Positions 1 through 7,897 of a DNA stretch of 64,000 bases are shown here, in pieces. Source of the stretch: Evansella alkalicola (GTDB lineage: Bacteria > Bacillota > Bacilli > Bacillales > Salisediminibacteriaceae); assembly GCF_019042735.1 (NCBI RefSeq), contig NZ_JAHQCR010000063.1, positions 1 through 64,000 on the forward strand. The letters run 5' to 3'. The translations under genes and the position numbers were made by a program. The notes under the pieces were generated by a model, which made no database searches, was not told where the DNA came from, and saw nothing but the letters and a program-made list of their open reading frames with translations. Numbering within the stretch: the first letter of the stretch is position 1; every line of letters begins with the position of its first letter.

Positions 1-24
1 CCTCTGTCAAGAAAGTAGACAAAA
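1..24. repeat. candidate left terminal inverted repeat of the IS3 element
   Basis: The core AAAGTAGACA matches the AAAGTGGACA core of the right end (1518-1541, inverted) at 9 of 10 positions. The outermost bases are uncertain because the window starts here. Confidence 0.5.
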
Positions 25-142
25 ATTAGAGAGAAATATCGGTTATATGAGTTGATTTTACAAACTTCCGTTAAAGAATTCTGATACTTAATATTCTTAT
101 AACTTGGTTAGATGTCCATCAGCTGGGTTCTCTCGTTTCTTC

Positions 143-257
143 GCAACTTGACACGGAGCCTCTGCGGGCATGTGTTCCTAGCCACGAAGCCACATAGGTT
201 ACAGAACCTGTGGCTCGCCAAGGAGGCTAACATACCCGCCACTCCGTGTAAAGTTGC
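143..257. repeat. 115-bp imperfect palindrome inside the IS element
   Basis: The outer arms GCAACTTGACACGGAG (143-158) and CTCCGTGTAAAGTTGC (242-257) pair with one mismatch. Further inward GCGGGCATGT pairs with ACATACCCGC (one wobble or mismatch), TAGCC pairs with GGCTA, and AGCCACATAGGTT pairs with AACCTGTGGCT around a short loop near 201-204. The whole stretch can fold into one long interrupted hairpin. It is visibly richer in GC than the surrounding IS. It lies between the orfB stop codon and the left terminus and has no T-run, so it does not look like a simple terminator. Confidence 0.75.
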
Positions 258-277
258 TTTGTGTCTGCCACTTGAGA

Positions 278-1165
278 TTATGCGGCACTTTCTCCTTTGT
301 CTGCTTTTTGCTTATTGCCATGGAGTTTTTCGTACTCATTTGGCGATACATAGCCTAATGTCGAATGGCTCCTTCTTGCGTTATAAAAGCTCATGATGTA
401 CTTCCATATTTCCTTAGCTGCTACTTCACGGTTCTCAAACTTCTGTCTGTACACTAGCTCTTTTTTAAGTGAGGAAAAAAATGACTCCATGCACGCATTG
501 TCATAACAGTTTCCTTTACGACTCATACTTATTTGCATGTTACATTCCTTAAGCCGATCAATGTAATCCTGAGAGGTATACTGACTTCCTCGGTCAGAGT
601 GGTGGATTAACCCTTCCCCTGGTTTTCTTGAACTAATAGCTCGTTCCAAAGCTCTTAATGGCAATTCTTTTGTCATCGTTTTATCTGTAGCCCACCCTAT
701 GATTTTTCGGGAGAACAAATCCATCACTGTCGCTAAGTACAACCAACCCTGCATTGTCCAAATATACGTAATATCCGTTACCCAAACACTATTTGGTTTG
801 TCTACTTCAAACTGTCTATTTAATAGATTAGGGTAAATTGGATTTTGATGCTTAGAATCCGTTGTTACCACAAACTTTTTCTTCGGTGTTGCTCGTAACC
901 CCATTTCCCGCATATATTTACCAACAGTTCTTTCAGCTATTTTAATCCCAAGTTTCCATAATTCCCTGGTAATCCTAGGGCTACCATAAACAGACCTATA
1001 TTCAAAGAATAGCCTACGGATCTTTGCCATTAACCTCTTTTTTCTTTGCTTACAAGGCAAGTTGTTTTCTTTGCTGGTTTTTATCCATTTATAATATCCA
1101 CTCTTTGAAACCTTTAGGACTTCGCACATCTTCACAACTCGAAATTCCTTTCGGTGCTCATACAT
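278..1165 (-). CDS. IS3-family transposase OrfB (DDE integrase core)
   Basis: This is the catalytic subunit of IS3-type transposition. The 295-residue frame has an N-terminal HTH_21-like segment (YRSVYGSPRITREL) and an rve integrase core. The DDE residues are visible in WVTDITYI (first Asp), HHSDRGSQY (second Asp) and ACMESFFSSLKKE (Glu). It ends with the usual FYNARRSHSTLGYVSPNEYE motif. The frame is open upstream of its first ATG and joins orfA through a -1 shift at 1210-1216, so the active protein is expected to be an OrfAB fusion. No truncation was seen. Confidence 0.93.
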   Translation of the reverse strand: MYEHRKEFRVVKMCEVLKVSKSGYYKWIKTSKENNLPCKQRKKRLMAKIRRLFFEYRSVYGSPRITRELWKLGIKIAERTVGKYMREMGLRATPKKKFVVTTDSKHQNPIYPNLLNRQFEVDKPNSVWVTDITYIWTMQGWLYLATVMDLFSRKIIGWATDKTMTKELPLRALERAISSRKPGEGLIHHSDRGSQYTSQDYIDRLKECNMQISMSRKGNCYDNACMESFFSSLKKELVYRQKFENREVAAKEIWKYIMSFYNARRSHSTLGYVSPNEYEKLHGNKQKADKGESAA

Positions 1166-1179
1166 AAAGTTAAACTTAA

Positions 1180-1470
1180 CTATCGGCCTTTCATGAAGAT
1201 GTGCGCCGCCTTTTTTATAATCTCATTCTCCTCCTTTAATTCATTAATTTGATCTAGCAGTTCTTTCTCACGTTTCTTGTACTCTCCAGGTGTAATATAT
1301 TCTGTTCCTTCTTTACTTTGCTTTAACTTTTCCCGATACTTTTTTACCCAGCGATATATGTTTTTGCTTGAGATATCCATTTCACTACTAACCTCTGTAG
1401 CTTTCTTTCCTTCTTCTACTACTAACTTAGCGATATACTCTTTAAACTCCTCATCATAGGTTTTAATCAT
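1180..1470 (-). CDS. IS3-family transposase OrfA (helix-turn-helix)
   Basis: This is a DNA-binding protein that recognises IS ends, and in IS3 elements it also supplies the N-terminus of the OrfAB fusion. It has an N-terminal HTH_8-type domain (YDEEFKEYIAKLVVEEGKKA) and a C-terminal leucine-zipper-like helix (KKREKELLDQINELKEENEI). The start is placed at ATG 1470 because GGAG lies nine bases upstream. An alternative ATG at 1485 has no ribosome binding site. The last sense codons contain the A6G slippery stretch, and OrfA terminates just before the orfB frame takes over. Confidence 0.85.
   Translation of the reverse strand: MIKTYDEEFKEYIAKLVVEEGKKATEVSSEMDISSKNIYRWVKKYREKLKQSKEGTEYITPGEYKKREKELLDQINELKEENEIIKKAAHIFMKGR
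1210..1216 (-). other. A6G slippery site for -1 programmed frameshift (orfA to orfB)
   Basis: On the minus strand the heptamer A-AAA-AAG occurs in the orfA frame (ATA AAA AAG GCG). Shifting back one base gives an open frame through to orfB (TTT ATG TAT GAG). This is the classical IS3-family arrangement that produces the OrfAB transposase. Confidence 0.75.
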
Positions 1471-1517
1471 TTTGACACGCTCCATTTCTAGATTATGGTT
1501 TTATTCTCTCCATAACG

Positions 1518-1541
1518 TGTCCACTTTATAGTCTAGACCCA
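1518..1541. repeat. right terminal inverted repeat of the IS3 element
   Basis: Read on the minus strand, this stretch begins TGGGTCTAGACTATAAAGTG and leads towards orfA. Its AAAGTGGACA core recurs inverted at the left end of the window. Confidence 0.55.
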
Positions 1542-1621
1542 CTATTTAGAAACTCCCTATAAAACTGAACAATTTCTAAGCTCTGATGTGTGAAAGTAAG
1601 AAATAATAATACAAAGAGAAA

Positions 1622-1645
1622 TCCCCAACCAAATCAGGCTGGGGA
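1622..1645 (-). terminator. Rho-independent terminator of the DUF2680 gene
   Basis: On the minus strand TCCCCAGCC and GGTTGGGGA pair (one G-U) around a six-base loop, followed by TTTCTCTTTG. It lies immediately after the stop codon at 1652. Confidence 0.75.
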
Positions 1646-1651
1646 ATACTG

Positions 1652-1984
1652 TTATTCATCATGATCGTGGCAATTATGTCTTTTCTTCTTGTCCCATTTA
1701 GGGATAAATCCATCTTCAGCTAACTTCTCGTGGTGTTTTTCCATAAAGGAAATTATTTTCTTACCTTTTTCTTCAGTAAAAACACCGTACTCCACGTACT
1801 TATTAATGATCTCCACTTTTTGCTCAAGTGCTTTCTGTTGAAGCTTGGCCATTTCATCTTTCTGCTCAGCTGATAGTTCTACATCATTCACGCCGTCCAT
1901 CTCGGCACTCGCGTCCATAGGTAGTCCTAATACACTTACCATTAGAAAACCAGCTGCCATCATACTTATCAACCATTTACTCAT
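1652..1984 (-). CDS. secreted DUF2680 (YckD-like) protein
   Basis: This is a small exported protein of unknown role. The start is set at ATG 1984 because a strong AAAGGAGGAAC site precedes it; the longer frame up to 2053 has no comparable site. The 110-residue product has a Sec signal peptide (MSKWLISMMAAGFLMVSVLG, cleavage expected after ASA). The mature part is a two-helix DUF2680-type domain (LSAEQKDEMAKLQQKALEQK, then YGVFTEEKGKKIISFMEKH) with a His/Asp-rich tail (KKRHNCHDHDE) that could bind metal. It is monocistronic, between the IS element and desR. Confidence 0.7.
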   Translation of the reverse strand: MSKWLISMMAAGFLMVSVLGLPMDASAEMDGVNDVELSAEQKDEMAKLQQKALEQKVEIINKYVEYGVFTEEKGKKIISFMEKHHEKLAEDGFIPKWDKKKRHNCHDHDE

Positions 1985-2107
1985 ACTAGTTCCTCCTTTG
2001 AAAAAACTAGTTATAGCATGAGCAATTTTTCTATTTTTATCCACTTCCACCAAAAATCATCATAGTTCAAAAATAAAAATCACACTAGTCATTTACAGAG
2101 CCAAACT

Positions 2108-2710
2108 TCAAACAAACCAGCCTTTTTCTTTGAATTTTGCGATAGCTTCAATTCGGTTCCCTACTTCTAATTTATCGAGAATGGAGGAGATGTAATTACG
2201 GACTGTTCCGTTCGTGAGGTAGAGCTGCTCTGCAATTTCCTTTGTGCTTTTTCCCTCTGACATTAACCGAAGCACTTCACTTTCCCGTTCTGTTAAAGGG
2301 TTTTCTTCACCACTGTAAACCTCATCTACCAACTCGGGAGCATAGATACGTCTTCCTTTTTTCACACTGCGAATAGCACTGGCTAATTCCTCACTTGGAC
2401 TATCCTTCAGCATATACCCGTTTACACCTGCTTTAACAGCACGCTGAAAGTATCCAGACCGTGCGAATGTAGTTAAAATAATGACTTTGCAATCCAAGTC
2501 CTTTAGTTTTTCCGCAGCATCTAATCCATTCATTCCTGGCATCTCAATGTCCATGATACAAATATCAGGTTCATGCTGCTCAACAAGCTTCACAGCCTCC
2601 TCCCCGTTACTCGCACTTCCAACTACAGTCATATCATCTTCCAGATCAAGAAGTGCTGCCAGTGCACCTAATAGCATTTTTTGATCTTCAGCAATAACAA
2701 TCCGTATCAT
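2108..2710 (-). CDS. desR: DesR-type response regulator
   Basis: This is the transcriptional activator of the membrane-fluidity (cold) sensing pathway. The 200-residue NarL/LuxR-type regulator has a receiver domain with phospho-acceptor Asp54 (CIMDIEMPG) and a C-terminal LuxR HTH (NPLTERESEVLRLMSEGKST). Its length matches B. subtilis DesR. Its start codon directly follows the desK stop codon, so the two are co-translated. Known biology: phosphorylated DesR activates des when the membrane becomes too rigid. The same arrangement here (des, desK, desR in that transcription order) supports the assignment. Confidence 0.88.
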   Translation of the reverse strand: MIRIVIAEDQKMLLGALAALLDLEDDMTVVGSASNGEEAVKLVEQHEPDICIMDIEMPGMNGLDAAEKLKDLDCKVIILTTFARSGYFQRAVKAGVNGYMLKDSPSEELASAIRSVKKGRRIYAPELVDEVYSGEENPLTERESEVLRLMSEGKSTKEIAEQLYLTNGTVRNYISSILDKLEVGNRIEAIAKFKEKGWFV

Positions 2711-3847
2711 TTACTCTACCTCCTCCCCAAATTTCCCCACATTGTTAGGTACCTTGATCATAACTTCCGTGCCATCACCATTACTTGTTTTAATGTCCAT
2801 ACTACCGTTTACAAATTCAAGTCGTTCTCTCATCCCTTTTAATCCACTTCCAGTATTCTTTTTACCAGTATTATCAAAGCCAACTCCATTATCCTGAATC
2901 GTTAAGACTGCTTCCGTATCTGTCGGTTGAATCGATATCACACACTCAGAAGCATTACTGTGTCTGACAATGTTCGTAACCGCTTCCTTTAAGCACATAC
3001 TGAGGACATTTTCTCCAACTAGTGATGTGTTAGGTAGCTCTAACTCTCCTTCTAGTTGAAGTTTTATTTGAGCAGCATCTAATATTTGTTTGATTCTGAA
3101 AAACTCATCCTCTATCTTTGCACCACGCATCTCCATTACAAGCTCCCGGACTTCCATTAAGGCTATTCTAGCTGTATTTTGTACGTCCTTAATTTCAGAT
3201 CGTGCCTTGTCTGGATTTTTGCTAATCAATCTAGCGGCTAAATCACTTTTTAAGCCAATAAGAGAAAGTTTTTGTCCTAACGTGTCATGTAAATCTCTCG
3301 AGATTCTCTGGCGTTCTCTAATTTTTACAAGCTCCGATATTTGCTTATGGGCATCATCAAGTCGCCCTTGCAAGTGTTCCTCTTTATTTTTATTGTAAGT
3401 GCTCACAGGGAGTAAGATAACTGCAATGATACTGAGAAAAATAAAAGGAAGCTGAATGATAAAAACACTATGAGCAATAAAACCATAGTAACTAGAGCCA
3501 AATGTTGTGACTAACAAAATCGTGTATAGCGTAATAAAAGCACCTTTGTGGCGGATGTTCCCTATAAAAAAAGCAAGGAACAGGAAGAAATAAATATATC
3601 CAAAAATCACACTCATGGCAGTTGAAATGGCAATTTGAATACTTGCACCTAAATAAACAAGCCATCCTTTAGTTGCAAAGGATAGCACGTAACATATGAA
3701 AAAGCCGACGATCATTGTAATACCTACAACAATTTGCCATGTTGGCGTATCGTATATAATAAAATAAAAGGGAAGGATATAAAACACAATCCAAACATAT
3801 GGACTCAGTCCTGTTTTTTCACGAAACTTATGATTCCAGTTTTTCAT
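2711..3847 (-). CDS. desK: DesK-type thermosensor histidine kinase
   Basis: This is a membrane sensor kinase/phosphatase for DesR. The 378 residues comprise about five hydrophobic segments within residues 15-148, a short linker helix, a HisKA_3 dimerisation domain with phospho-His187 (RISRDLHDTLGQKLSLIGLK) and an HATPase_c domain (VRHSNASECVISI; IQDNGVGFD; GSGLKGMRERLE). The H-box is almost identical to my memory of B. subtilis DesK, where the His is 188. The gene lies between the desaturase gene upstream and desR downstream. Confidence 0.88.
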   Translation of the reverse strand: MKNWNHKFREKTGLSPYVWIVFYILPFYFIIYDTPTWQIVVGITMIVGFFICYVLSFATKGWLVYLGASIQIAISTAMSVIFGYIYFFLFLAFFIGNIRHKGAFITLYTILLVTTFGSSYYGFIAHSVFIIQLPFIFLSIIAVILLPVSTYNKNKEEHLQGRLDDAHKQISELVKIRERQRISRDLHDTLGQKLSLIGLKSDLAARLISKNPDKARSEIKDVQNTARIALMEVRELVMEMRGAKIEDEFFRIKQILDAAQIKLQLEGELELPNTSLVGENVLSMCLKEAVTNIVRHSNASECVISIQPTDTEAVLTIQDNGVGFDNTGKKNTGSGLKGMRERLEFVNGSMDIKTSNGDGTEVMIKVPNNVGKFGEEVE

Positions 3848-3916
3848 GCTTACACCTTCCCTATTTCAATTAACTGTAATGTCACCTCATTAGTTAATAT
3901 CTTAACATAATCTCCG

Positions 3917-5011
3917 TTAATTGACTTTCCTTAAATCGTCTTTATTTGACATAACGTCTTCTAAGTTTTCCAAATTCAGTTCCCTAGTAATGTTGGTTGC
4001 ATTATTTCTTAGATTCTTCTTATATTGCTTCAAGCCTTTAAAACTAATAAACTCTTTCCTATCTTCGTCCCACAAACGGAAATTTAGTGACTTTAGACTA
4101 GTTTTTACCGTAATAGTCGTTGCCTTTTGAAGGGGCGGTGTTGCATTGTGAGCCTTCTCCAAGTTGTAATTTGGTACACGCGGACTCAAGTGATGGACAT
4201 GGTGAAAACCAATGTTCCCTGTCACCCACTGTAGTACTTTAGGAAGCTTATAATATGAACTTCCGTCTACAGCAGCCTGAACATAACTCCACTCTTCATC
4301 ATGCTCAAAATATGTCTCTTCAAACTGGTGCTGAACATAGAAAAGCCAGATTCCTAACATTCCTGAAACAAGTAACACGGGGCCTTGAATCATTAAAAAT
4401 GCTTCCCAGCCAATTAATACAGTAAGACCAGCATATAAACCAACGATCCCTAGATTTGTCACATGTGTATTTATCTTCTCTTTCCTTTTTGCACCTTTCA
4501 CATTAAAGCGATACTGTATTAAAAAGACGGCGACTGGCCCTAATACTAACATTACGAATGGATTTCGATAGAAACGATACGCGATTTTTTTCCAAATAGA
4601 AGCTTCCATATATTCATCCACTGTCATAATCCACATATCACCTGTACCACGTTTATCTAAGTTACTGCTCGATGCATGGTGAATGTTATGACTGTTCTTC
4701 CATTGCTGATATGGTACAAGGGTGATAATTCCTGTGATTGTACCTAGAATATCATTAGCCTTCCTATTCTTAAAAAACGATTGATGACAGCAATCGTGAA
4801 AAATGATAAATGTCCGTACTACAAAACCTGCAGTAATAACTAAAAGTGGTAGAGTTAACCAGTAGGATACAGATAAACTTAAATACGCACCATACCATAA
4901 TAGTAATAATGGACCTAATGTATTAAAGATTTGCTTCATACTCGTTTTTGTATTAGTTTTTTCAAATGGTGAAACATCTTTTTTTAGCTTAGCAATGTTA
5001 GATTTACTCAT
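3917..5011 (-). CDS. des: acyl-lipid fatty acid desaturase (Des-like)
   Basis: This is an integral-membrane di-iron desaturase that introduces double bonds into phospholipid acyl chains and restores membrane fluidity in the cold. Three histidine boxes are visible: HDCCH near residues 72-76, HNIHH near 108-112 and HHVHH near 270-274, with hydrophobic segments between them. The length (about 364 residues) fits the family (B. subtilis Des is 352). The ATG at 5011 is preferred over GTG 5014 because the GGGGGGAG site is better spaced. The gene heads a des-desK-desR cluster and has a palindromic candidate operator upstream. Confidence 0.88.
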   Translation of the reverse strand: MSKSNIAKLKKDVSPFEKTNTKTSMKQIFNTLGPLLLLWYGAYLSLSVSYWLTLPLLVITAGFVVRTFIIFHDCCHQSFFKNRKANDILGTITGIITLVPYQQWKNSHNIHHASSSNLDKRGTGDMWIMTVDEYMEASIWKKIAYRFYRNPFVMLVLGPVAVFLIQYRFNVKGAKRKEKINTHVTNLGIVGLYAGLTVLIGWEAFLMIQGPVLLVSGMLGIWLFYVQHQFEETYFEHDEEWSYVQAAVDGSSYYKLPKVLQWVTGNIGFHHVHHLSPRVPNYNLEKAHNATPPLQKATTITVKTSLKSLNFRLWDEDRKEFISFKGLKQYKKNLRNNATNITRELNLENLEDVMSNKDDLRKVN

Positions 5012-5072
5012 CACATACTCCCCCCAAATAACTGAACTTATTTACACAAGCACTTCAAGTAACATTTTTAAC

Positions 5073-5150
5073 TATAAACATTATAAGAAATGTGCAAATG
5101 TTAGATAAGTCATAAACGTCAAGGAGGGTATATGACAAGTGTCATATATC
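5073..5150 (-). promoter_or_regulatory. candidate des promoter with DesR operator
   Basis: On the minus strand a TATAAT -10 box (5080-5085) has no good -35 element, as expected for an activator-dependent promoter. Upstream, at 5130-5147, lies the palindrome ATATGACA-AG-TGTCATAT, centred about 65 bases before the likely transcription start. A second TGAC-containing half-site group follows at 5108-5122. DesR is known to bind dyad sites upstream of des. Equating this palindrome with that site is inference. Confidence 0.5.
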
Positions 5151-5293
5151 ATATGATTTGATCCAATATGCTAATGTTGTTGTTCAGTACGTGAAGACAA
5201 AACTTTATTAAATTCTAATATGTAAGTTTAACGTCATTCCGAAAGAAGTTTTCCACTTCAAGCACCCCTAAGGGATGAGCAGTTTTTCACGTA

Positions 5294-5956
5294 TTACATT
5301 CCCTGTTCTTCAAATCTTTTTATATCCTGGTTATGTCCAATGACGATTAATAAATCTTCCTCAGTAATTTGATAAGTTGGCTCTGGAGATATATTGATGA
5401 CTTCCCCTTTTTTCACTGCTAATATCGTTACTCCAAACCGAGCACGTATATTTAAGTCAATTAATGATTTACCAGCTAATTTAGAGGTAGCAAATAGTTC
5501 AACAATGCTGTACTCTTCCGATAACTCGATGAAATCAATAATTTTGTCATCTGATAAATGTTGAGCGACACGCCTTCCCATATCATTTTCAGGGTGAACG
5601 ATGTGATCAGCACCAATTTTCTCCAACACTTTATGATGATAATCGTTCTTAGCCTTTACAAGAACATTTTTCACACCCATTTCCTTTAAAACTAAAGTAG
5701 TTAAAATACTAGCTTGAATATTATCACCGATTGCAACGACGACATTTTCAAAGTTTCTAATTCCAAGGGAGTTTAAGGCTGCTTCATCAGTAGAATTTGC
5801 AATCACAGCATGAGTAGCGAACCTCGCATAATCATTAACCTTCTGCTCATCTGTATCTATTGCAAGCACTTCATGTCCTTGTTTTACCAGCTCTTTACAC
5901 ACACTTCCCCCAAATCTTCCTAATCCGATAACTACAAACTGTTTCTTCTCTGCCAT
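5294..5956 (-). CDS. KtrA/KtrC-type potassium uptake regulator (TrkA-N/RCK)
   Basis: This is a cytosolic gating ring subunit for Ktr-type K+ channels. The 220-residue protein has a Rossmann RCK_N domain with GLGRFG at residues 11-16 and the downstream acidic AIDTDEQ, then a C-terminal RCK_C domain (residues about 135-220). The start is ATG 5956 because AAGGAG lies nine bases upstream; longer starts lack spacing. It follows a yitT-like gene by 27 bases, and no ktrB/ktrD membrane partner is in the window. KtrA and KtrC are not distinguishable by eye. Confidence 0.85.
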   Translation of the reverse strand: MAEKKQFVVIGLGRFGGSVCKELVKQGHEVLAIDTDEQKVNDYARFATHAVIANSTDEAALNSLGIRNFENVVVAIGDNIQASILTTLVLKEMGVKNVLVKAKNDYHHKVLEKIGADHIVHPENDMGRRVAQHLSDDKIIDFIELSEEYSIVELFATSKLAGKSLIDLNIRARFGVTILAVKKGEVINISPEPTYQITEEDLLIVIGHNQDIKRFEEQGM

Positions 5957-5983
5957 CCTTCCCATCTCCTTTTTAATAATCAC

Positions 5984-6820
5984 CTAGAAGCGATCAAACC
6001 TCTTATGCTTAATTCCAGTAGTTTCATTGACCATGGATGCCTCTAGCACAGCATCAGGATCTACATTTAGTACAAGCTCTCTTACTTTAGGATACATAAA
6101 TCGATTTGTGATGCAATAAATGATTTTTCTATCTTCTTTTGTATATCCACCTTGTCCATGTAAATAAGTTAGCTGGATATCCAAGTCCTCCATTAACCTC
6201 ACACCTACTTCTTCTGGCTTGCTTGAAATAATCGTAATGGATTTTTCCTGGTTTAACCCGTCTAAAACAAAATCAATTGTTTTTGAAACGATAAAGAATA
6301 TTGCAATAGAAAACATCGCTTGCTCTAGGGAATAGACAAAGGCTGCAACAGATAAAATGACTGCATTTATGCTAAACAGAAAAGTACTAAATGGAATGCG
6401 ATATTTTTTGTTCACCCAAATACCGAGCATCTCCGTCCCATCAATAGCGCCACCCATCTTGACAACAAGACCGATCCCCAGTCCTAAAAGTAAACCACCA
6501 TACAATACGATTAATACCTCAGATGTTGTGATTGGTTGCATCGGAGCCATCCATATCAAGGCAATACTAGTGACAACATTTGCATAAAGGGTGCGAACAA
6601 CAAACTTCTTCCCCATATATTTAGATGCAAAAATTAATGTAGGAATATTAAGTAATAAAAAGACGACCCATATGGGAATATTCCAGACAGCTTTAGACAT
6701 AATTGCAATCGCAGTAACTCCCCCATCGACAAGTTCATTAGGGGCAAGGATTAGTTCTAAACCAGCAGCTACTATGATTGAACCTGCAGTTAGTATGAAA
6801 TAGTCTAGTATTTTAGTCAT
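5984..6820 (-). CDS. YitT family (DUF161/DUF2179) membrane protein
   Basis: This is a multipass membrane protein of poorly defined function. The 278 residues contain five or six hydrophobic helices (about residues 8-178, with the family glycine-rich segment GLLLGLGIGLVVKMGGAIDG) followed by a soluble DUF2179 domain (KSITIISSKPEEVG to the end, including YTKEDRKIIYCITNR). Both domains and the overall length match the family. It is the first gene of a probable two-gene operon with the Ktr/Trk regulator, under the promoter at 6852-6881. Confidence 0.87.
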   Translation of the reverse strand: MTKILDYFILTAGSIIVAAGLELILAPNELVDGGVTAIAIMSKAVWNIPIWVVFLLLNIPTLIFASKYMGKKFVVRTLYANVVTSIALIWMAPMQPITTSEVLIVLYGGLLLGLGIGLVVKMGGAIDGTEMLGIWVNKKYRIPFSTFLFSINAVILSVAAFVYSLEQAMFSIAIFFIVSKTIDFVLDGLNQEKSITIISSKPEEVGVRLMEDLDIQLTYLHGQGGYTKEDRKIIYCITNRFMYPKVRELVLNVDPDAVLEASMVNETTGIKHKRFDRF

Positions 6821-6851
6821 ATATAGCCCCCTTCATTATGTTTGTTTTTAC

Positions 6852-6881
6852 ATTATAACAAAGAAATAAACCAACCGTTAA
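6852..6881 (-). promoter_or_regulatory. sigma-A-like promoter of yitT-ktr
   Basis: On the minus strand TTAACG (6876-6881) and TATAAT (6852-6857) are separated by 18 bases. The 5' leader would be only about 25-30 nt, too short for a c-di-AMP riboswitch. Confidence 0.5.
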
Positions 6882-7049
6882 ATCCTCCCTTACACTGAAA
6901 GTCTGTTTCATATTAGGCTCTTTATCTTTCATATAATAACCTTTTCCCTTAGTTAGATATTAAACAGGTTATGCTCTCATATACTTTTTTAATGTATGAA
7001 GGCTCAAATGACTTGTATTATATCTAGAAATGGGAATGGGTGAATGTAA

Positions 7050-7760
7050 ATGGAAAAGGCAACACCTTATGAAACAGCAAAGCAATTTATTTTTCAATAT
7101 TACCCGAACTGCTATGGGGCCATCCTAGCCGGTAGTGTTGTACGTGGAGATACCACTTCAACTTCAGACTTAGATATTATTGTTTTTGATGGAATGCTTC
7201 CTGCCCCATATCGTGAATCATTACTATTTCAAAACTGGCCAATTGAAGTATTTGCCAACAACTTAACATCTTATAAACAAATTTTTCAGAGTGATTATGA
7301 AAGAGCAATTCCAACTCACCCAAAAATGATTGTAGAGGGTGTAACTATTATTGATCTAGGAGTTATCACTTCGATTAAAAGAGAAGCCAAGGAATTCTTA
7401 GAAGAAGGCCCAGAGCCATGGTCGAAAGAAAAAGTGGACATGAAGCGATATTTTCTCACTGATGCATTAGATGACTTTGTTGGTGCAACAGTTCGAGAAG
7501 AAGAGATTTTCATTGCCAACACTTTAGCCGAGTGGATACATGAATTCTATCTTCGAACAAATATGCAATGGATTGGTGAATCAAAATGGATTATTCGCTC
7601 CCTCCGAAATTATGATCCAGATTTCGCAGATAAGTTTGTTGTAGCATTTGATGAGTTTTACAAATCAGGAACAAAAGAAGGGATAATTAACATTGTTGAT
7701 TTCGTGTTAACTCCATATGGTGGAAGATATTTTCACGGTTTTACAATGGGGAAGTACTAG
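7050..7760 (+). CDS. nucleotidyltransferase-fold protein
   Basis: The 236-residue protein has a Pol-beta/MNT-type nucleotidyltransferase signature: G28-S29, ten residues, then D40-x-D42 (GSVVRGDTTSTSDLDIIVFD). The rest is predicted helical and lacks a named domain I recognise. Proteins of this type transfer NMP to small molecules or proteins (for example aminoglycoside nucleotidyltransferases), but the substrate cannot be inferred. No HEPN partner gene lies next to it, unlike the pair at 25.8-26.6 kb. The start ATG is preceded by GGGTGA. Monocistronic. Confidence 0.75.
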   Translation: MEKATPYETAKQFIFQYYPNCYGAILAGSVVRGDTTSTSDLDIIVFDGMLPAPYRESLLFQNWPIEVFANNLTSYKQIFQSDYERAIPTHPKMIVEGVTIIDLGVITSIKREAKEFLEEGPEPWSKEKVDMKRYFLTDALDDFVGATVREEEIFIANTLAEWIHEFYLRTNMQWIGESKWIIRSLRNYDPDFADKFVVAFDEFYKSGTKEGIINIVDFVLTPYGGRYFHGFTMGKY

Positions 7761-7826
7761 GAAAATAGGACTTAGTAAACTAGCTTTTACTCATTAATGA
7801 AGTAAAATATAGTTAACTCCTATTTT
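7761..7826 (+). terminator. weak candidate terminator
   Basis: AAAATAGGA (about 7762-7770) and TCCTATTTT (7818-7826) are perfect inverted copies, but the loop is long (about 47 nt). This may only be a coincidental AT-rich pairing. Confidence 0.25.
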
Positions 7827-7897
7827 ATCTCTCCCACAACAAGATTTTAGCCTACTATCATTCTTTCACAATAAAAATAATAGCAAGGGTGATTATA

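Larger units (their letters stand above)
1..1543 (-). mobile_element. IS3-family (IS150-like) insertion sequence
   Basis: The element is read on the minus strand and has two overlapping transposase frames (orfA 1180-1470, orfB 278-1165). Candidate terminal inverted repeats are at 1518-1541 (ends in GTGTCCACTTTATAGTC) and at 1-24 (GTCAAGAAAGTAGACA). They share the AAAGTRGACA core in inverted orientation. The outer left end may lie at or a few bases before the window edge, so completeness on that side is unproven. Both reading frames look intact, so the element could be active. A large GC-richer hairpin (143-257) sits between the orfB stop and the left end. The target-site duplication cannot be checked here. 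Confidence 0.85.

Noticed and set aside
112..396. 94-residue plus-strand ORF at the IS left end
   Set aside because: It overlaps the transposase gene and the palindrome, and has no ribosome binding site.
6821..6860. c-di-AMP (ydaO) riboswitch before yitT-ktr
   Set aside because: The leader between the likely transcription start and the ATG is about 30 nt, much too short.
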